A stretch of 33,768 bases of DNA, from NCBI GenBank assembly GCA_945916045.1, contig CAMEGH010000001.1, positions 1 through 33,768 on the forward strand, read 5' to 3'. Positions 14,409 to 21,792 of the stretch are shown in pieces (position 1 is the stretch's first letter; each line of letters opens with the position of its first letter). This DNA is from an uncultured Candidatus Saccharibacteria bacterium. GTDB lineage: Bacteria; Patescibacteriota; Saccharimonadia; Saccharimonadales; Saccharimonadaceae. Position numbers and translations under genes: made by a program. Under the pieces are notes generated by a model. It worked only from the letters and a program-made list of their open reading frames with translations, ran no database searches and was not told where the DNA came from.

Positions 14409-14578
14409 AAGCAACGACGCGGCCTAACCATCCGCCGAGCTTCGCCAGGCGTAGGAGTGTGCGATAACACTGCTTCACAAGTAAAAGTCCGGTGGAACCG
14501 TCTGCAAAACACAGACCCGAGACATGCGATAAATGGATTGAATATATATTAAATCTATTCGTCGCATGTTTTTCTTTT
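14409..14578 (+). promoter_or_regulatory. T-box riboswitch (threonine) with intrinsic terminator
   Basis: The antiterminator can be drawn in full. Helix A1 is GTC-CGG (14487-14492) with CCG-A-GAC (14517-14523, one bulged A). The 7-base bulge TGGAACC (14493-14499) is the canonical T-box UGGNACC. Helix A2 is GTCTG/CAGAC around CAAAACA. Directly downstream, ACATGCGA (14522-14529) pairs with TCGCATGT (14562-14569), extended inside by AATGGATT/AATCTATT, followed by TTTTTCTTTT: a long terminator that shares bases with A1. The bulge UGGA complements the UCCA end of tRNA-Thr seen at 9917-9920. The 5' part (AAGCA...TGCTT closing stem, hairpin AGTGT/ACACT) is compact; ACC at 14427-14429 in a hairpin loop is a possible specifier codon, unproven. 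Confidence 0.8.
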
Positions 14579-14608
14579 ATCTATTACACTAATCAAAAGG
14601 AGCAATCT

Positions 14609-16420
14609 ATGGACGATCAACAACTTTACGCCATGCGTCACAGCTTGGCGCACATTACTGCAGCGGCGGTGCAGCGCATTTGGCCAGCGGCAAAATTTGG
14701 CATTGGCCCAGTGGTAGAGAATGGGTTTTATTACGATATCGACCTAGGTGATACCAGCATTAGCGAACAGAATTTTGGCAAGATCGAAAAAACTATGCGC
14801 CGTATTATTGCCGAAAAGCAAGAATTTGTGTGCGAAAAGTGCCCGATTGACGAAGCGATCGCCTGGGCGGAAGAGGCAGGCCAGCCATATAAAGCAGAAT
14901 TGCTCAACGATTTGAAGCGCGCCGGCACAACTGTCGCGAAAGACCTTGATGCGAGCGAAATGGGCACGATTGCTGAGGCTGGCGCAGCGCTGGATGAAGT
15001 ATCGTTTTACACGAACGGCACATTTAAGGATTTGTGTCGCGGCCCGCACGTGGCAACTACCAAAGAGGTGGGCGCCTTTAAGCTCATGCGCGTAGCTGGT
15101 GCCTACTGGCGTGGGAACGAAAAGAACCCGCAAATGCAGCGGCTGTATGGTGTGGCGTTTGCGACACAAGAAGAGCTGGATGTATATCTTGAACGGCTTG
15201 AGCTTGCCAAGCAGCGCGACCACCGCAAACTTGGCAAGGAGCTTGATCTATATACGACGTCGCAGCTGGTTGGCGTTGGTTTGCCGATGTTTACGCCACG
15301 CGGCACGGTGCTGCGCGATATTGTGGCGCAATATTCAAACCAATTACGCCAAGCGCACGGTTTCCAAAAAGTATGGACGCCGCACATTACTAAAAAAGAT
15401 TTGTACGAAGCCAGTGGCCACTGGGCGAAGTTTGGCGAAGAGCTGTTTTTGGTGCAAAGCCAAGAAACCAGCGACGAAATGGCGTTAAAGCCAATGAACT
15501 GCCCGCATCATACGCAGATTTTTGCGTCGCAGCCACGTAGTTACCGCGATATGCCAGTGCGCTATCTTGAAACAACGACGGATTACCGTGATGAAAAGAC
15601 GGGTGAGTTGGGCGGATTGAACCGTGTGCGCTCGCTGACGCAAGATGACAGCCACGTATTTGCGCGGCCGGATCAAATCGAGCAAGAAATTAACGGGTTG
15701 CTAGCGGCAGCGCGTGAACTGTATGGCACGATTGGGATGCCGTTGCGTGTACGTCTCAGCTACCGCGATGAGAGCGATGGTTACCTTGGTGAGCCAGCAT
15801 TGTGGCAATCTGCACAACAACAACTGAAAGCGGCGGTGGAAGCGAATGAGCTCGACTTCTTCGAAGAAGAGGGTGAAGCGGCGTTTTATGGCCCAAAAAT
15901 CGACTTTATGGCGACGGATGCAATTGGCCGCGAACACCAAGTAGCCACTGTGCAGCTCGACTTTGTGCAGCCAGAACGCTTCGGCTTGGAATACACGGCG
16001 GATGATAGTTCGAAACAACGGCCGGTGATGATTCACTGTGCGCTGCTTGGCTCGATCGAGCGATTTTTGAGCGTCTTTATTGAACATACGGGCGGCTGGT
16101 TTCCGCTGTGGGCAGCTCCAGAACAAGTGCGTATTTTAACCATCAACGACACGGTGCTGGACTATGTTGAAGAAATAACATCGATTTTATCAGAGGTAGT
16201 GCTAATGCAGCCAGTTAAATATAACGAAGTACGATTTACAACAGACGGCCGCAACGAATCGCTAGGCAAGAAAATTCGCGAAGCCACCGCTGCAAAAATC
16301 CCTGTGCAATTGATTGTTGGGCCAAAGGATAAAGAAGCTCGCGAAGTCAGCGTGCGCACGCAGGCGGGCGAAGAAAAGGTGGCGCTCGAACAGCTAGCGG
16401 AGTATTTGAAGGGGCTGTAA
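14609..16420 (+). CDS. thrS: threonyl-tRNA synthetase lacking the N-terminal TGS domain
   Basis: It charges tRNA-Thr. The start is ATG 14609 with AAAGGAG upstream. The 603-residue protein begins directly with the editing (N2) domain: MRHSLAHITAAAVQ carries the HxxxH motif and DLCRGPH the C-x3-H motif, so editing chemistry is retained. The class II core follows: LKPMNCPHH with the zinc cysteine, LTQDDSHVF, and YGPKIDF. Motif 3 reads MIHCALLGSIERF, with Cys where many enzymes have Arg after His. A C-terminal anticodon-binding domain (EQVRILTIND ... QLIVGPKDKEAREV) ends the protein. The roughly 60-residue TGS domain of E. coli ThrRS is absent. It is the first gene after the T-box, followed one base after its stop by an alkyltransferase-like gene. 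Confidence 0.97.
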   Translation: MDDQQLYAMRHSLAHITAAAVQRIWPAAKFGIGPVVENGFYYDIDLGDTSISEQNFGKIEKTMRRIIAEKQEFVCEKCPIDEAIAWAEEAGQPYKAELLNDLKRAGTTVAKDLDASEMGTIAEAGAALDEVSFYTNGTFKDLCRGPHVATTKEVGAFKLMRVAGAYWRGNEKNPQMQRLYGVAFATQEELDVYLERLELAKQRDHRKLGKELDLYTTSQLVGVGLPMFTPRGTVLRDIVAQYSNQLRQAHGFQKVWTPHITKKDLYEASGHWAKFGEELFLVQSQETSDEMALKPMNCPHHTQIFASQPRSYRDMPVRYLETTTDYRDEKTGELGGLNRVRSLTQDDSHVFARPDQIEQEINGLLAAARELYGTIGMPLRVRLSYRDESDGYLGEPALWQSAQQQLKAAVEANELDFFEEEGEAAFYGPKIDFMATDAIGREHQVATVQLDFVQPERFGLEYTADDSSKQRPVMIHCALLGSIERFLSVFIEHTGGWFPLWAAPEQVRILTINDTVLDYVEEITSILSEVVLMQPVKYNEVRFTTDGRNESLGKKIREATAAKIPVQLIVGPKDKEAREVSVRTQAGEEKVALEQLAEYLKGL

Positions 16421-16421
16421 C

Positions 16422-16787
16422 ATGCACGACCCATTTGACGACGGGCTTGCTGCTGAACCAGCTGCACGTAAGGCGGGTGAGCGTGATTTGCGCGAAAAGG
16501 TCTACGCTTTGATGGCGGAACTACCCAACGACAAAGTCACGACCTATGGCGACTTGGCAGCGCTGGCTGGCCACCCCAGAGCGGCGCGAATCGTGGGCGG
16601 CATTGCGCACACTGGCCCGACCGATTTGCCGTGGCACCGGTTGGTGAATGCCCAGGGTGGGCTAGCGGTGGGCTTTCCTGGTGGGCAGGATGTGCAGCGT
16701 CAGCTACTTTCCCAGGACGGCATCGATTGTGATGAGCAATGGCGTGTAAAAGAATTTGCGGAGCGACGATGGTATTCGAATCGGTAG
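16422..16787 (+). CDS. alkyltransferase-like protein (ATL; MGMT-fold without the cysteine)
   Basis: The 121-residue protein matches the DNA-binding domain of O6-alkylguanine transferases: KVTTYGDLAALAGHPRAARIVGGIAH (helix-turn-helix with the arginine finger) and then LPWHRLVNAQGGL. The catalytic PCHR motif is replaced by PWHR, so alkyl transfer is impossible; ATL proteins instead bind O6-alkylguanine lesions and flag them for nucleotide excision repair. ATG 16422 lies one base after the thrS stop, and the 3' end overlaps miaA by 19 bases, so it is translated in the thrS-ATL-miaA unit. A link of DNA-damage flagging to tRNA genes is positional only. Confidence 0.88.
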   Translation: MHDPFDDGLAAEPAARKAGERDLREKVYALMAELPNDKVTTYGDLAALAGHPRAARIVGGIAHTGPTDLPWHRLVNAQGGLAVGFPGGQDVQRQLLSQDGIDCDEQWRVKEFAERRWYSNR

Positions 16788-17662
16788 ATCAGAAGTTGCC
16801 GTTGGTCGTGATCGCTGGGCCAACCGCTAGTGGCAAAACGGCGCTGGCAATTACACTCGCCCAGCAATTCGGTGGCGAGATTATTTGTGCCGATAGTCGC
16901 ACCATTTACAAAGATATGGATATTGGCACGGCCAAGCCGAGCGTAGAAGAGCAGGCTGGCGTGCCGCATTGGGGGTTGAATATTGTAGCGCCGGGTGAAG
17001 CTTTCTCTGTAGCAGATTTTAAACGATACGCAGTAGCAAAAATTGCAGAAATTCGTGCGCGCGGCAGGGTGCCGTTTTTGGTTGGCGGTACGGGGTTGTA
17101 TATTGATGCGGTGGTATTTGACTTTGCCTTTGGCGCGCAGGCAAACGAAGCAATGCGCCGCAAATTTGAAGCCATGACGCTTTCTGATTTGCATAATTAT
17201 TGCACTAAAAACAACATTATTTTGCCCGAAAATAGCCAAAACAAACGCTACGTTATTCGCGCCATTGAACAAAAAAGCATAAGCACCTCTAGAAATACAG
17301 CACCCATTCCGCATACGCTTATTGTTGGAATTGCAACAGAACGGCACATGCTCCGAACAAGAATCGAGCACAGAGCTGAACAATTATTTGCCAACGGTGT
17401 TGTAGAAGAGGCAAAAATGTTGGGCGAAAAATATGGCTGGGAAAGCGAAGCGATGACCGGAAATATCTATCCACTCATTCAGCAATATCTTGCAGGCGAT
17501 ATAACAAAGGCTGAACTGAAAGCACAAAATACCATCCGCGATTGGCGCTTGGCAAAACGGCAGCTCACGTGGTTTCGACGAAATCCACATATGTTATGGG
17601 CGACGCTAGAAGATGCTGAACACTATTTGTCACAAAAACTCGCGCCCCTGGCCCGTATGTGA
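16769..17662 (+). CDS. miaA: tRNA dimethylallyltransferase
   Basis: MiaA adds a dimethylallyl group to N6 of A37 in tRNAs reading UNN codons. The 297-residue product has the P-loop VVIAGPTASGKTALA, then ADSRTIYKDMDIGTAKPS (family signature with the catalytic Asp), LVGGTGLYIDAVV, and RYVIRAIEQ. A C-terminal half with TGNIYPLIQQYLAGDI and RQLTWFRRN completes the family pattern. ATG 16769 is chosen because GCGGAG sits just upstream and the earlier in-frame start would add ten unlike residues. It overlaps the ATL gene. Its TGA stop shows that UGA is used as stop here. Confidence 0.95.
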   Translation: MVFESVDQKLPLVVIAGPTASGKTALAITLAQQFGGEIICADSRTIYKDMDIGTAKPSVEEQAGVPHWGLNIVAPGEAFSVADFKRYAVAKIAEIRARGRVPFLVGGTGLYIDAVVFDFAFGAQANEAMRRKFEAMTLSDLHNYCTKNNIILPENSQNKRYVIRAIEQKSISTSRNTAPIPHTLIVGIATERHMLRTRIEHRAEQLFANGVVEEAKMLGEKYGWESEAMTGNIYPLIQQYLAGDITKAELKAQNTIRDWRLAKRQLTWFRRNPHMLWATLEDAEHYLSQKLAPLARM

Positions 17663-17699
17663 TACAATACGTACAAAGGGATAGGTAAGAGACAAACAT

Positions 17700-18299
17700 A
17701 TGATTGACGCATTATTCGGTTCAAAAACAAGAGTAAAACTCCTGCATTTATTTATGAATAACCCAGGAAAGTCGTTTTACGTGCGCGAAATTACGCGCTT
17801 GATTGACGAACAAATTAATTCGGTCCGCCGGGAACTTGCAAACATGCTGAAGGTCGGCATTATTACCAGTGATAGCGCCGATAACAAGCTGTATTACGAG
17901 GTAAACCAACGGTACGAATTTTATGTGCCATTACGGGCAATCTTCTCAGATCAAAAAATGGCCATGCCAGCAGAAGCAGCTTCGGTTGAAAAAGACGATT
18001 GGCGCGCCGAGGTAAAAGGTTTGCCGCATTTGCGTGCTGCGATTACCGCAGGCGTGCTGCAAAAAGGTTCAACCAGCGATGTCGATTTGCTACTTGTTGG
18101 CAATCCGCCAGCTGCTAAGGTAAAATCAGCAGTGAAGCGCATCGAAGAGCACGAAGGGCGTGAAATTAACTACACGACCATGAAGTTTGAGGAATTTTAC
18201 TACCGCCTAAGTGTGCGCGACCGGTTTATTACCGAAATTATCAACGGAAAACATTCTGTACTGGTGGATACTGAACAGTTACTGACAAATCAGAAATAG
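17700..18299 (+). CDS. winged-helix protein with nucleotidyltransferase-like domain
   Basis: The 199-residue protein starts with a winged helix (residues about 3-70: LFGSKTRVKLLHLFMNNPGKSFYVREITRLI ... NSVRRELANMLKVGIITSD). The C-terminal part has KGSTSDVDLLLVGNPPAAKVKSAV, which fits the Gly-Ser ... Asp-x-Asp motif of MNT-type nucleotidyltransferases. This is the pattern of CPR and archaeal transcriptional regulators with a fused NTase-like domain; whether the NTase is active is unknown. A possible -10 (TACAAT, 17664-17669) sits after miaA. The MBL-fold gene follows with its ribosome site overlapping this stop codon. Confidence 0.75.
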   Translation: MIDALFGSKTRVKLLHLFMNNPGKSFYVREITRLIDEQINSVRRELANMLKVGIITSDSADNKLYYEVNQRYEFYVPLRAIFSDQKMAMPAEAASVEKDDWRAEVKGLPHLRAAITAGVLQKGSTSDVDLLLVGNPPAAKVKSAVKRIEEHEGREINYTTMKFEEFYYRLSVRDRFITEIINGKHSVLVDTEQLLTNQK

Positions 18300-18309
18300 G
18301 AGAAATGCG

Positions 18310-18948
18310 ATGTTTGATATTGAATGTAAAGGTGGAAACGCTGTAGTAATTACAGCAAAAGGTGAGCAGCTTATCTTTGACCCGAAACTCTCGGTGGCAG
18401 GATTGCCAGATTTGAAGGTAAAAGATGCTGTGGTGGTTGCAACAGAAGATCGTTTGCTACATGCGGGCGAGGGCGAAAAACTCGTTATTAACGGGCCGGG
18501 TGAATACGAAGTTGGCGCGTTTTCGATTAAAGGCGTCGCAGCGCAACGCCATATTGATACCGAAGCCGATGAAAAACGCTCAACCATTTACCGCGTAGAA
18601 ATTGGTGATATTAAGATTGCTGTGCTTGGTAATGTTGCGCCAAAACTCACCGACGCGCAGCTTGAAGCGCTTGGCGTGGTAGATATTTTGATCGTGCCTG
18701 TGGGTGGCGGTGGCTACACGCTTGATGCGACCAGCGCCGTAGCGGCCACGCGTCAGGTTGAACCAAAGGTGGTGATTCCGGTGCATTTTGCCGATAAAGA
18801 TATGAAATACGAAGTGCCGCAAGATGAACTAGAAACGTTTAACCACGAGCTGAGCGCGCCAGTAGAAATCACTGCCAAATACAAGGTAAAATCTGCCGCA
18901 AGCTTGCCGGCAAACCTGACGATGGTAGGGGTGACGCGCACGTCATAG
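18310..18948 (+). CDS. metallo-beta-lactamase-fold protein, degenerate metal site (UlaG-like family)
   Basis: The 212-residue protein has the UlaG-like MBL pattern: an opening strand with GGNAVVITAKGEQLIFDPKL, then NGPGEYEVGAFSIKGVAAQ, a central IYRVEIGDIKIAVLGNVAP, and late VVIPVHFAD. The HxHxDH metal motif expected after the second strand is missing (VVVATEDRLLHAGEG), so hydrolase activity is doubtful; one late histidine (PVHF) remains. The Shine-Dalgarno TAGGAG overlaps the stop of the HTH-NTase gene, so the pair is translationally linked. Its role is unknown. Confidence 0.75.
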   Translation: MFDIECKGGNAVVITAKGEQLIFDPKLSVAGLPDLKVKDAVVVATEDRLLHAGEGEKLVINGPGEYEVGAFSIKGVAAQRHIDTEADEKRSTIYRVEIGDIKIAVLGNVAPKLTDAQLEALGVVDILIVPVGGGGYTLDATSAVAATRQVEPKVVIPVHFADKDMKYEVPQDELETFNHELSAPVEITAKYKVKSAASLPANLTMVGVTRTS

Positions 18949-19025
18949 TGCGCGGCTAGGGGCCTTGCAGGAATTTGCAGGGCCACGCTTACACTTTTTG
19001 TCACGAACCAAAGAACGCCACACAC

Positions 19026-19060
19026 AAAAAATCCGCCCTCATAACAGGGGCGGATATTTT
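19026..19060. terminator. bidirectional terminator between MBL-fold gene and rpmB
   Basis: ATCCGCCC (19031-19038) pairs with GGGCGGAT (19048-19055). The minus-strand side ends in TTTTT and the plus side in ATATTTT, so it fits rpmB best and also serves the plus strand. Confidence 0.85.
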
Positions 19061-19071
19061 GTAGTTGCGCC

Positions 19072-19293
19072 TTAGGCTTCTACGGTCGCCTTGCCGCTCT
19101 TCGGAAGGATGCCCTTCTTTTTGAGTGTGCGGATTGCTTGCGTGCTAAGGGTCATGGTGACCTTTTGGCCATCAACTACGAAGGTTTTCTTCTGTAGATT
19201 TGGCTTAAAGACGCGCTTTGTGCGGCGCAAGCTGAAGCTTACGTTGTGGCCGTGTTGGGCGCGCTTGCCAGTTAAATCACATCGAGATGCCAT
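19072..19293 (-). CDS. rpmB: 50S ribosomal protein bL28
   Basis: The 73-residue basic protein begins MASRCDLTGKRAQHGHNVSFS and continues RRTKRVFKPNLQKKTF, the standard bL28 pattern including the N/S-x-S-H-S-like region and the KPNLQ block. Only one Cys of the zinc-binding set is present, so it is the cysteine-poor form. A GGAAG lies about nine bases before ATG 19293. Monocistronic, ending at the shared terminator. Confidence 0.95.
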   Translation of the reverse strand: MASRCDLTGKRAQHGHNVSFSLRRTKRVFKPNLQKKTFVVDGQKVTMTLSTQAIRTLKKKGILPKSGKATVEA

Positions 19294-19391
19294 TGTTTTA
19301 CTTCCACTTCTTTTATTAATTAATCAATCCGTACCATTGTAACGGTTTTAGCGGGTTTCGTCAAGCTTTCGTGCTGCGCAGCTTAGCGTGG

Positions 19392-19397
19392 TATACT
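19392..19397 (+). promoter_or_regulatory. -10 box (TATACT) of the leaderless protease gene
   Basis: TATACT, six bases (AGAGGA), then ATG 19404. The purine hexamer is too close to act as a normal Shine-Dalgarno if transcription starts at the A of ATG. Confidence 0.55.
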
Positions 19398-19403
19398 AGA
19401 GGA

Positions 19404-20039
19404 ATGGGAATTGACGTCATACATCTTATTACCGTTTTGGGAATTATTTTGGTTTCAATGACGCTGCACGAAGCGATGCATGCGTTTATGAGCTATTGGC
19501 TTGGGGATGATACGGCTAAGGCGCAGGGGCGATTGACGCTAAATCCGCTCAAACACATCGACCCGTTTATGACGATTTTGCTGCCGCTACTACTGGCAAT
19601 TGCTGGCGGTCCGATTTTTGGTGGCGCTAAACCAGTGCCGTTCAATCCACACCGTGTAAAATACGATGAGTGGGGTGCGGCGTTGGTAGCGCTAGCCGGC
19701 CCGCTGACAAACTTTATTATCGCTTTTTTGCTATTTGGCATTATGGCGGTGTTTAATTTGTCGCCGCTAGAAGGGGTTGGCTCGGTAATGATGCTGGCGA
19801 TTGCAGTTAACCTCGGGTTCTTTGTGTTTAATATGTTGCCGATTCCGCCGCTAGACGGATCGCGCGTATTGTACGCGTTGGCGCCAGAATTTGTGCGCCG
19901 CGGCATGGAAATGATCGAGCAATTTGGTATTATTCTGGTGTTTGCGATTGTGCTACTTTCGGGCGGTATGATTGGCCAAATTATGGGCACAGGCATCGAC
20001 GCAATTTTGCAGCTGTTTATCGCGATATTTCGCGTTTAG
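19404..20039 (+). CDS. site-2 protease family membrane metalloprotease (M50)
   Basis: The 211-residue intramembrane protease has HEAMH in the first helix (VSMTLHEAMHAFMSYWLGDD), the classical HExxH zinc motif, and NMLPIPPLDGSRV near residue 148, the NPxPxxDG-type motif carrying the third ligand. Helices around IIAFLLFGIMAVFNL and IILVFAIVLLSGGMIG complete a compact 4-6 helix core without PDZ domain. It belongs to the short bacterial class often found as a stand-alone gene. Substrate unknown. ATG 19404 is chosen over 19371 because the -10 box lies between them. Confidence 0.9.
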   Translation: MGIDVIHLITVLGIILVSMTLHEAMHAFMSYWLGDDTAKAQGRLTLNPLKHIDPFMTILLPLLLAIAGGPIFGGAKPVPFNPHRVKYDEWGAALVALAGPLTNFIIAFLLFGIMAVFNLSPLEGVGSVMMLAIAVNLGFFVFNMLPIPPLDGSRVLYALAPEFVRRGMEMIEQFGIILVFAIVLLSGGMIGQIMGTGIDAILQLFIAIFRV

Positions 20040-20052
20040 TGCGCGTTTCGTG

Positions 20053-20058
20053 TATAAT
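20053..20058 (+). promoter_or_regulatory. -10 box (TATAAT) of a structured RNA
   Basis: Consensus TATAAT six bases before the first base of the closing stem at 20064, as expected for a stable RNA beginning at +1 in its terminal helix. Confidence 0.6.
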
Positions 20059-20063
20059 AAGAA

Positions 20064-20199
20064 GTGTCCCGATGAGACGCATATGATTTTCCTAACATCA
20101 TATGATAGGGCGTTCAATATTCTGGATTTCCGTGGAAGTCCTATGAGAACACCCACCTTGCAACTACGCGGGGAATATCTAGTGTCGAAATCGGGACAC
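20064..20199 (+). ncRNA. structured small RNA, possibly 6S-like
   Basis: GTGTCCCGAT (20064-20073) and ATCGGGACAC (20190-20199) form a perfect 10-bp closing helix around about 115 bases. Inside are a hairpin CATATGAT/ATCATATG (near 20080-20105), a stem GGATTTCC/GGAAGTCC, and GGGCGTTC/GAACACCC with one mismatch. No frame of note is open. A -10 box precedes it, and after it come CTTGCA/TGCAAG and a weak CGCC/GGCG terminator with TTTTTG near 20235-20262. The single long irregular rod with terminal helix recalls 6S RNA, but no sequence hallmark proves that. The SRP RNA apical loop is absent. Confidence 0.55.
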
Positions 20200-20309
20200 C
20201 TTGCATTTTGCAAGATTGAACGAGTTTTTTAATGGGAGCGCCGTAGTGATAGGGCGTTTTTGTATTTTTAATAAAAATAATGAAATAACAAACACAGAAA
20301 GACACGCAA

Positions 20310-21209
20310 ATGAAACAGCGAACCGGAGTAAAAGCATTAGTGCGCAGGGGTGGGCAAACGCTTTTGTTGCGCCGTGCGCACGGGCGAGCCTCGATTATGG
20401 GGCAGTTCGAAATTCCGGGCGGCAAAATTGGTTACGGCGAGCAGCCAGAGGACGCTTTGCGCCGCTACCTGGAAAAAGACACGGGCATGCGCGCCACCAC
20501 CGTGCAGCTGTTTGACGTGTTTTCGTATATCGATGCAGATGATCGCAACACGCAGTATGTATATATTGTGTATCTGGTGAACGTGGAAGATGCGACTGTT
20601 TCGTTAAGCGGGCGCTACGATAAAGCGATTTGGCAAAGCCGGTCAAAAATACAACATCGCGACATTACTGAATCGTCCAAACTGTTGCTAGGAATTAGCG
20701 AGCAAAAAGTTGTTACAGATGAAGAAGGCGATGAAACGATCGTTATTGATGACAAAAAAGCAACAGAATATCAATATATTTTGTATTCAGATGGCGGATC
20801 GCGCGGCAATCCTGGGCATTCGGCAGCGGCGTATATTATTGAAAGCCCGGAGGGCGAAATCGTGGAACGAGGCGGGCGCTATTTGGGAATTACCACCAGT
20901 GCGCAGGCAGAATATCACGGCTTGTTGCTTGGTTTGGAACGCGCGCTAGAACTTGGCATTAAAAAAGTAGAATACCGTTTGGATAGTATGATGGTGGTGA
21001 ACCAAATGAAGGGAATTTACACCATTAAAAACCGGGAATTATGGCCGATCAACGAGCGAATTGTTGATTTGCTGACAGAATTTGAAGACGTGCAATTTAC
21101 GCACGTGCGCCGCGAATTCAACACCTTGGCAGACGGTGAAGTAAACCGGATTCTAGATGAGCAGCAGCAAAAGCGCGAAACGACCGAACCGCCATCTGAG
21201 GAATTTTAA
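20310..21209 (+). CDS. Nudix-like domain fused to RNase HI-like domain
   Basis: In this 299-residue protein, residues 1-130 fit a Nudix fold: KALVRRGGQTLLLRRAHGR, then GQFEIPGGKIGYGEQPEDALRRYLEKDTG in the Nudix box position. The box keeps G, the first E and R but reads R-Y-L-E-K-D-T-G where R-E-U-x-E-E-x-G is expected, so metal-binding glutamates are lost. From about 155 there is a full RNase HI-like domain: YSDGGSRGNPG (first Asp), AQAEYHGLLLGLERAL (Glu), YRLDSMMVVNQMKG (Asp) and HVRREFNTLADGEVNRI (last Asp), the set for RNA-DNA hybrid cleavage. A linker rich in D/E lies between. The stand-alone gene sits between the small RNA and rnpB. Confidence 0.85.
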   Translation: MKQRTGVKALVRRGGQTLLLRRAHGRASIMGQFEIPGGKIGYGEQPEDALRRYLEKDTGMRATTVQLFDVFSYIDADDRNTQYVYIVYLVNVEDATVSLSGRYDKAIWQSRSKIQHRDITESSKLLLGISEQKVVTDEEGDETIVIDDKKATEYQYILYSDGGSRGNPGHSAAAYIIESPEGEIVERGGRYLGITTSAQAEYHGLLLGLERALELGIKKVEYRLDSMMVVNQMKGIYTIKNRELWPINERIVDLLTEFEDVQFTHVRREFNTLADGEVNRILDEQQQKRETTEPPSEEF

Positions 21210-21242
21210 ATAGCGCAGCGTTTCATACAATTCCCGCAATAA

Positions 21243-21251
21243 TGCTATAAT
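21243..21251 (+). promoter_or_regulatory. extended -10 (TGC-TATAAT) for rnpB
   Basis: TGCTATAAT ends about six bases before the first paired base of RNase P RNA. Confidence 0.75.
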
Positions 21252-21256
21252 ATGGG

Positions 21257-21700
21257 CAGGCAGTGCACTAGATGATCGCTTGCGTTCTAATTTTAGGTAA
21301 CGTAAGAGGAAAGTCCGGGCAGCGTAGAACAAGATAGTTGCTAACGGCAACCGGGGGCGACCCTAGGGAAAGTGCCACAGAAACAAAACCGCCTCGCCAA
21401 AAGCCAGTGCTGCAAGGTCGTTTACGGCTCGGCAGTTACTGAGAGGTAAGGGTGAAAAGAGTGCCGTGCTTTTTCGGCGCGGGGCGAACTGTCTTCTCGT
21501 TTTTTGTGAAGGCAAGCGCCGGGTAAGAGCCCACAGCGACGCATGGTGACATGCGAAGGAGGTAAACCCTGTCTGCTGCAAGGAGGTGCTGGCGCATTGG
21601 CTGTTCGCCAGTCGGCATCGTTATCCGCTTGATCCGCTCGGCAATGGGCGGGCTAGATAGATGATCATCCACGACAGAACCCGGCTTACCGGTGCAGTGC
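21257..21700 (+). ncRNA. rnpB: RNase P RNA
   Basis: This is the catalytic RNA that trims tRNA 5' ends. P1 is GGCAGTGCAC at the 5' end against GTGCAGTGCC at the 3' end with one mismatch. The universal GAGGAAAGTCCGGGC block (P3-P4, near 21307), the ACAGAAAC block (near 21378), GGGTAAGAGCCCAC (the L15 GGU-type loop that pairs with tRNA CCA, near 21520) and the closing GACAGAACCCGGCTTA (near 21673) are all present in order. Length of about 444 is normal to large, with an expanded region near 21560-21650. All four tRNAs here encode CCA, matching an L15 that reads it. Confidence 0.97.
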
Positions 21701-21704
21701 CAAC

Positions 21705-21735
21705 AAAAAACACCCCCGTAAGGGAGGTGTTTTTT
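21705..21735. terminator. bidirectional terminator between rnpB and rplT
   Basis: AAAAAACACC / GGTGTTTTTT with inner CCC/GGG and a single extra A. T runs exist on both strands, so it ends both rnpB and the infC operon. Confidence 0.9.
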
Positions 21736-21792
21736 GTTTTGCGGCGCATTTTGTTGCGCAAATAAAGTGGGGGGACGAACCCTCCTGATACT

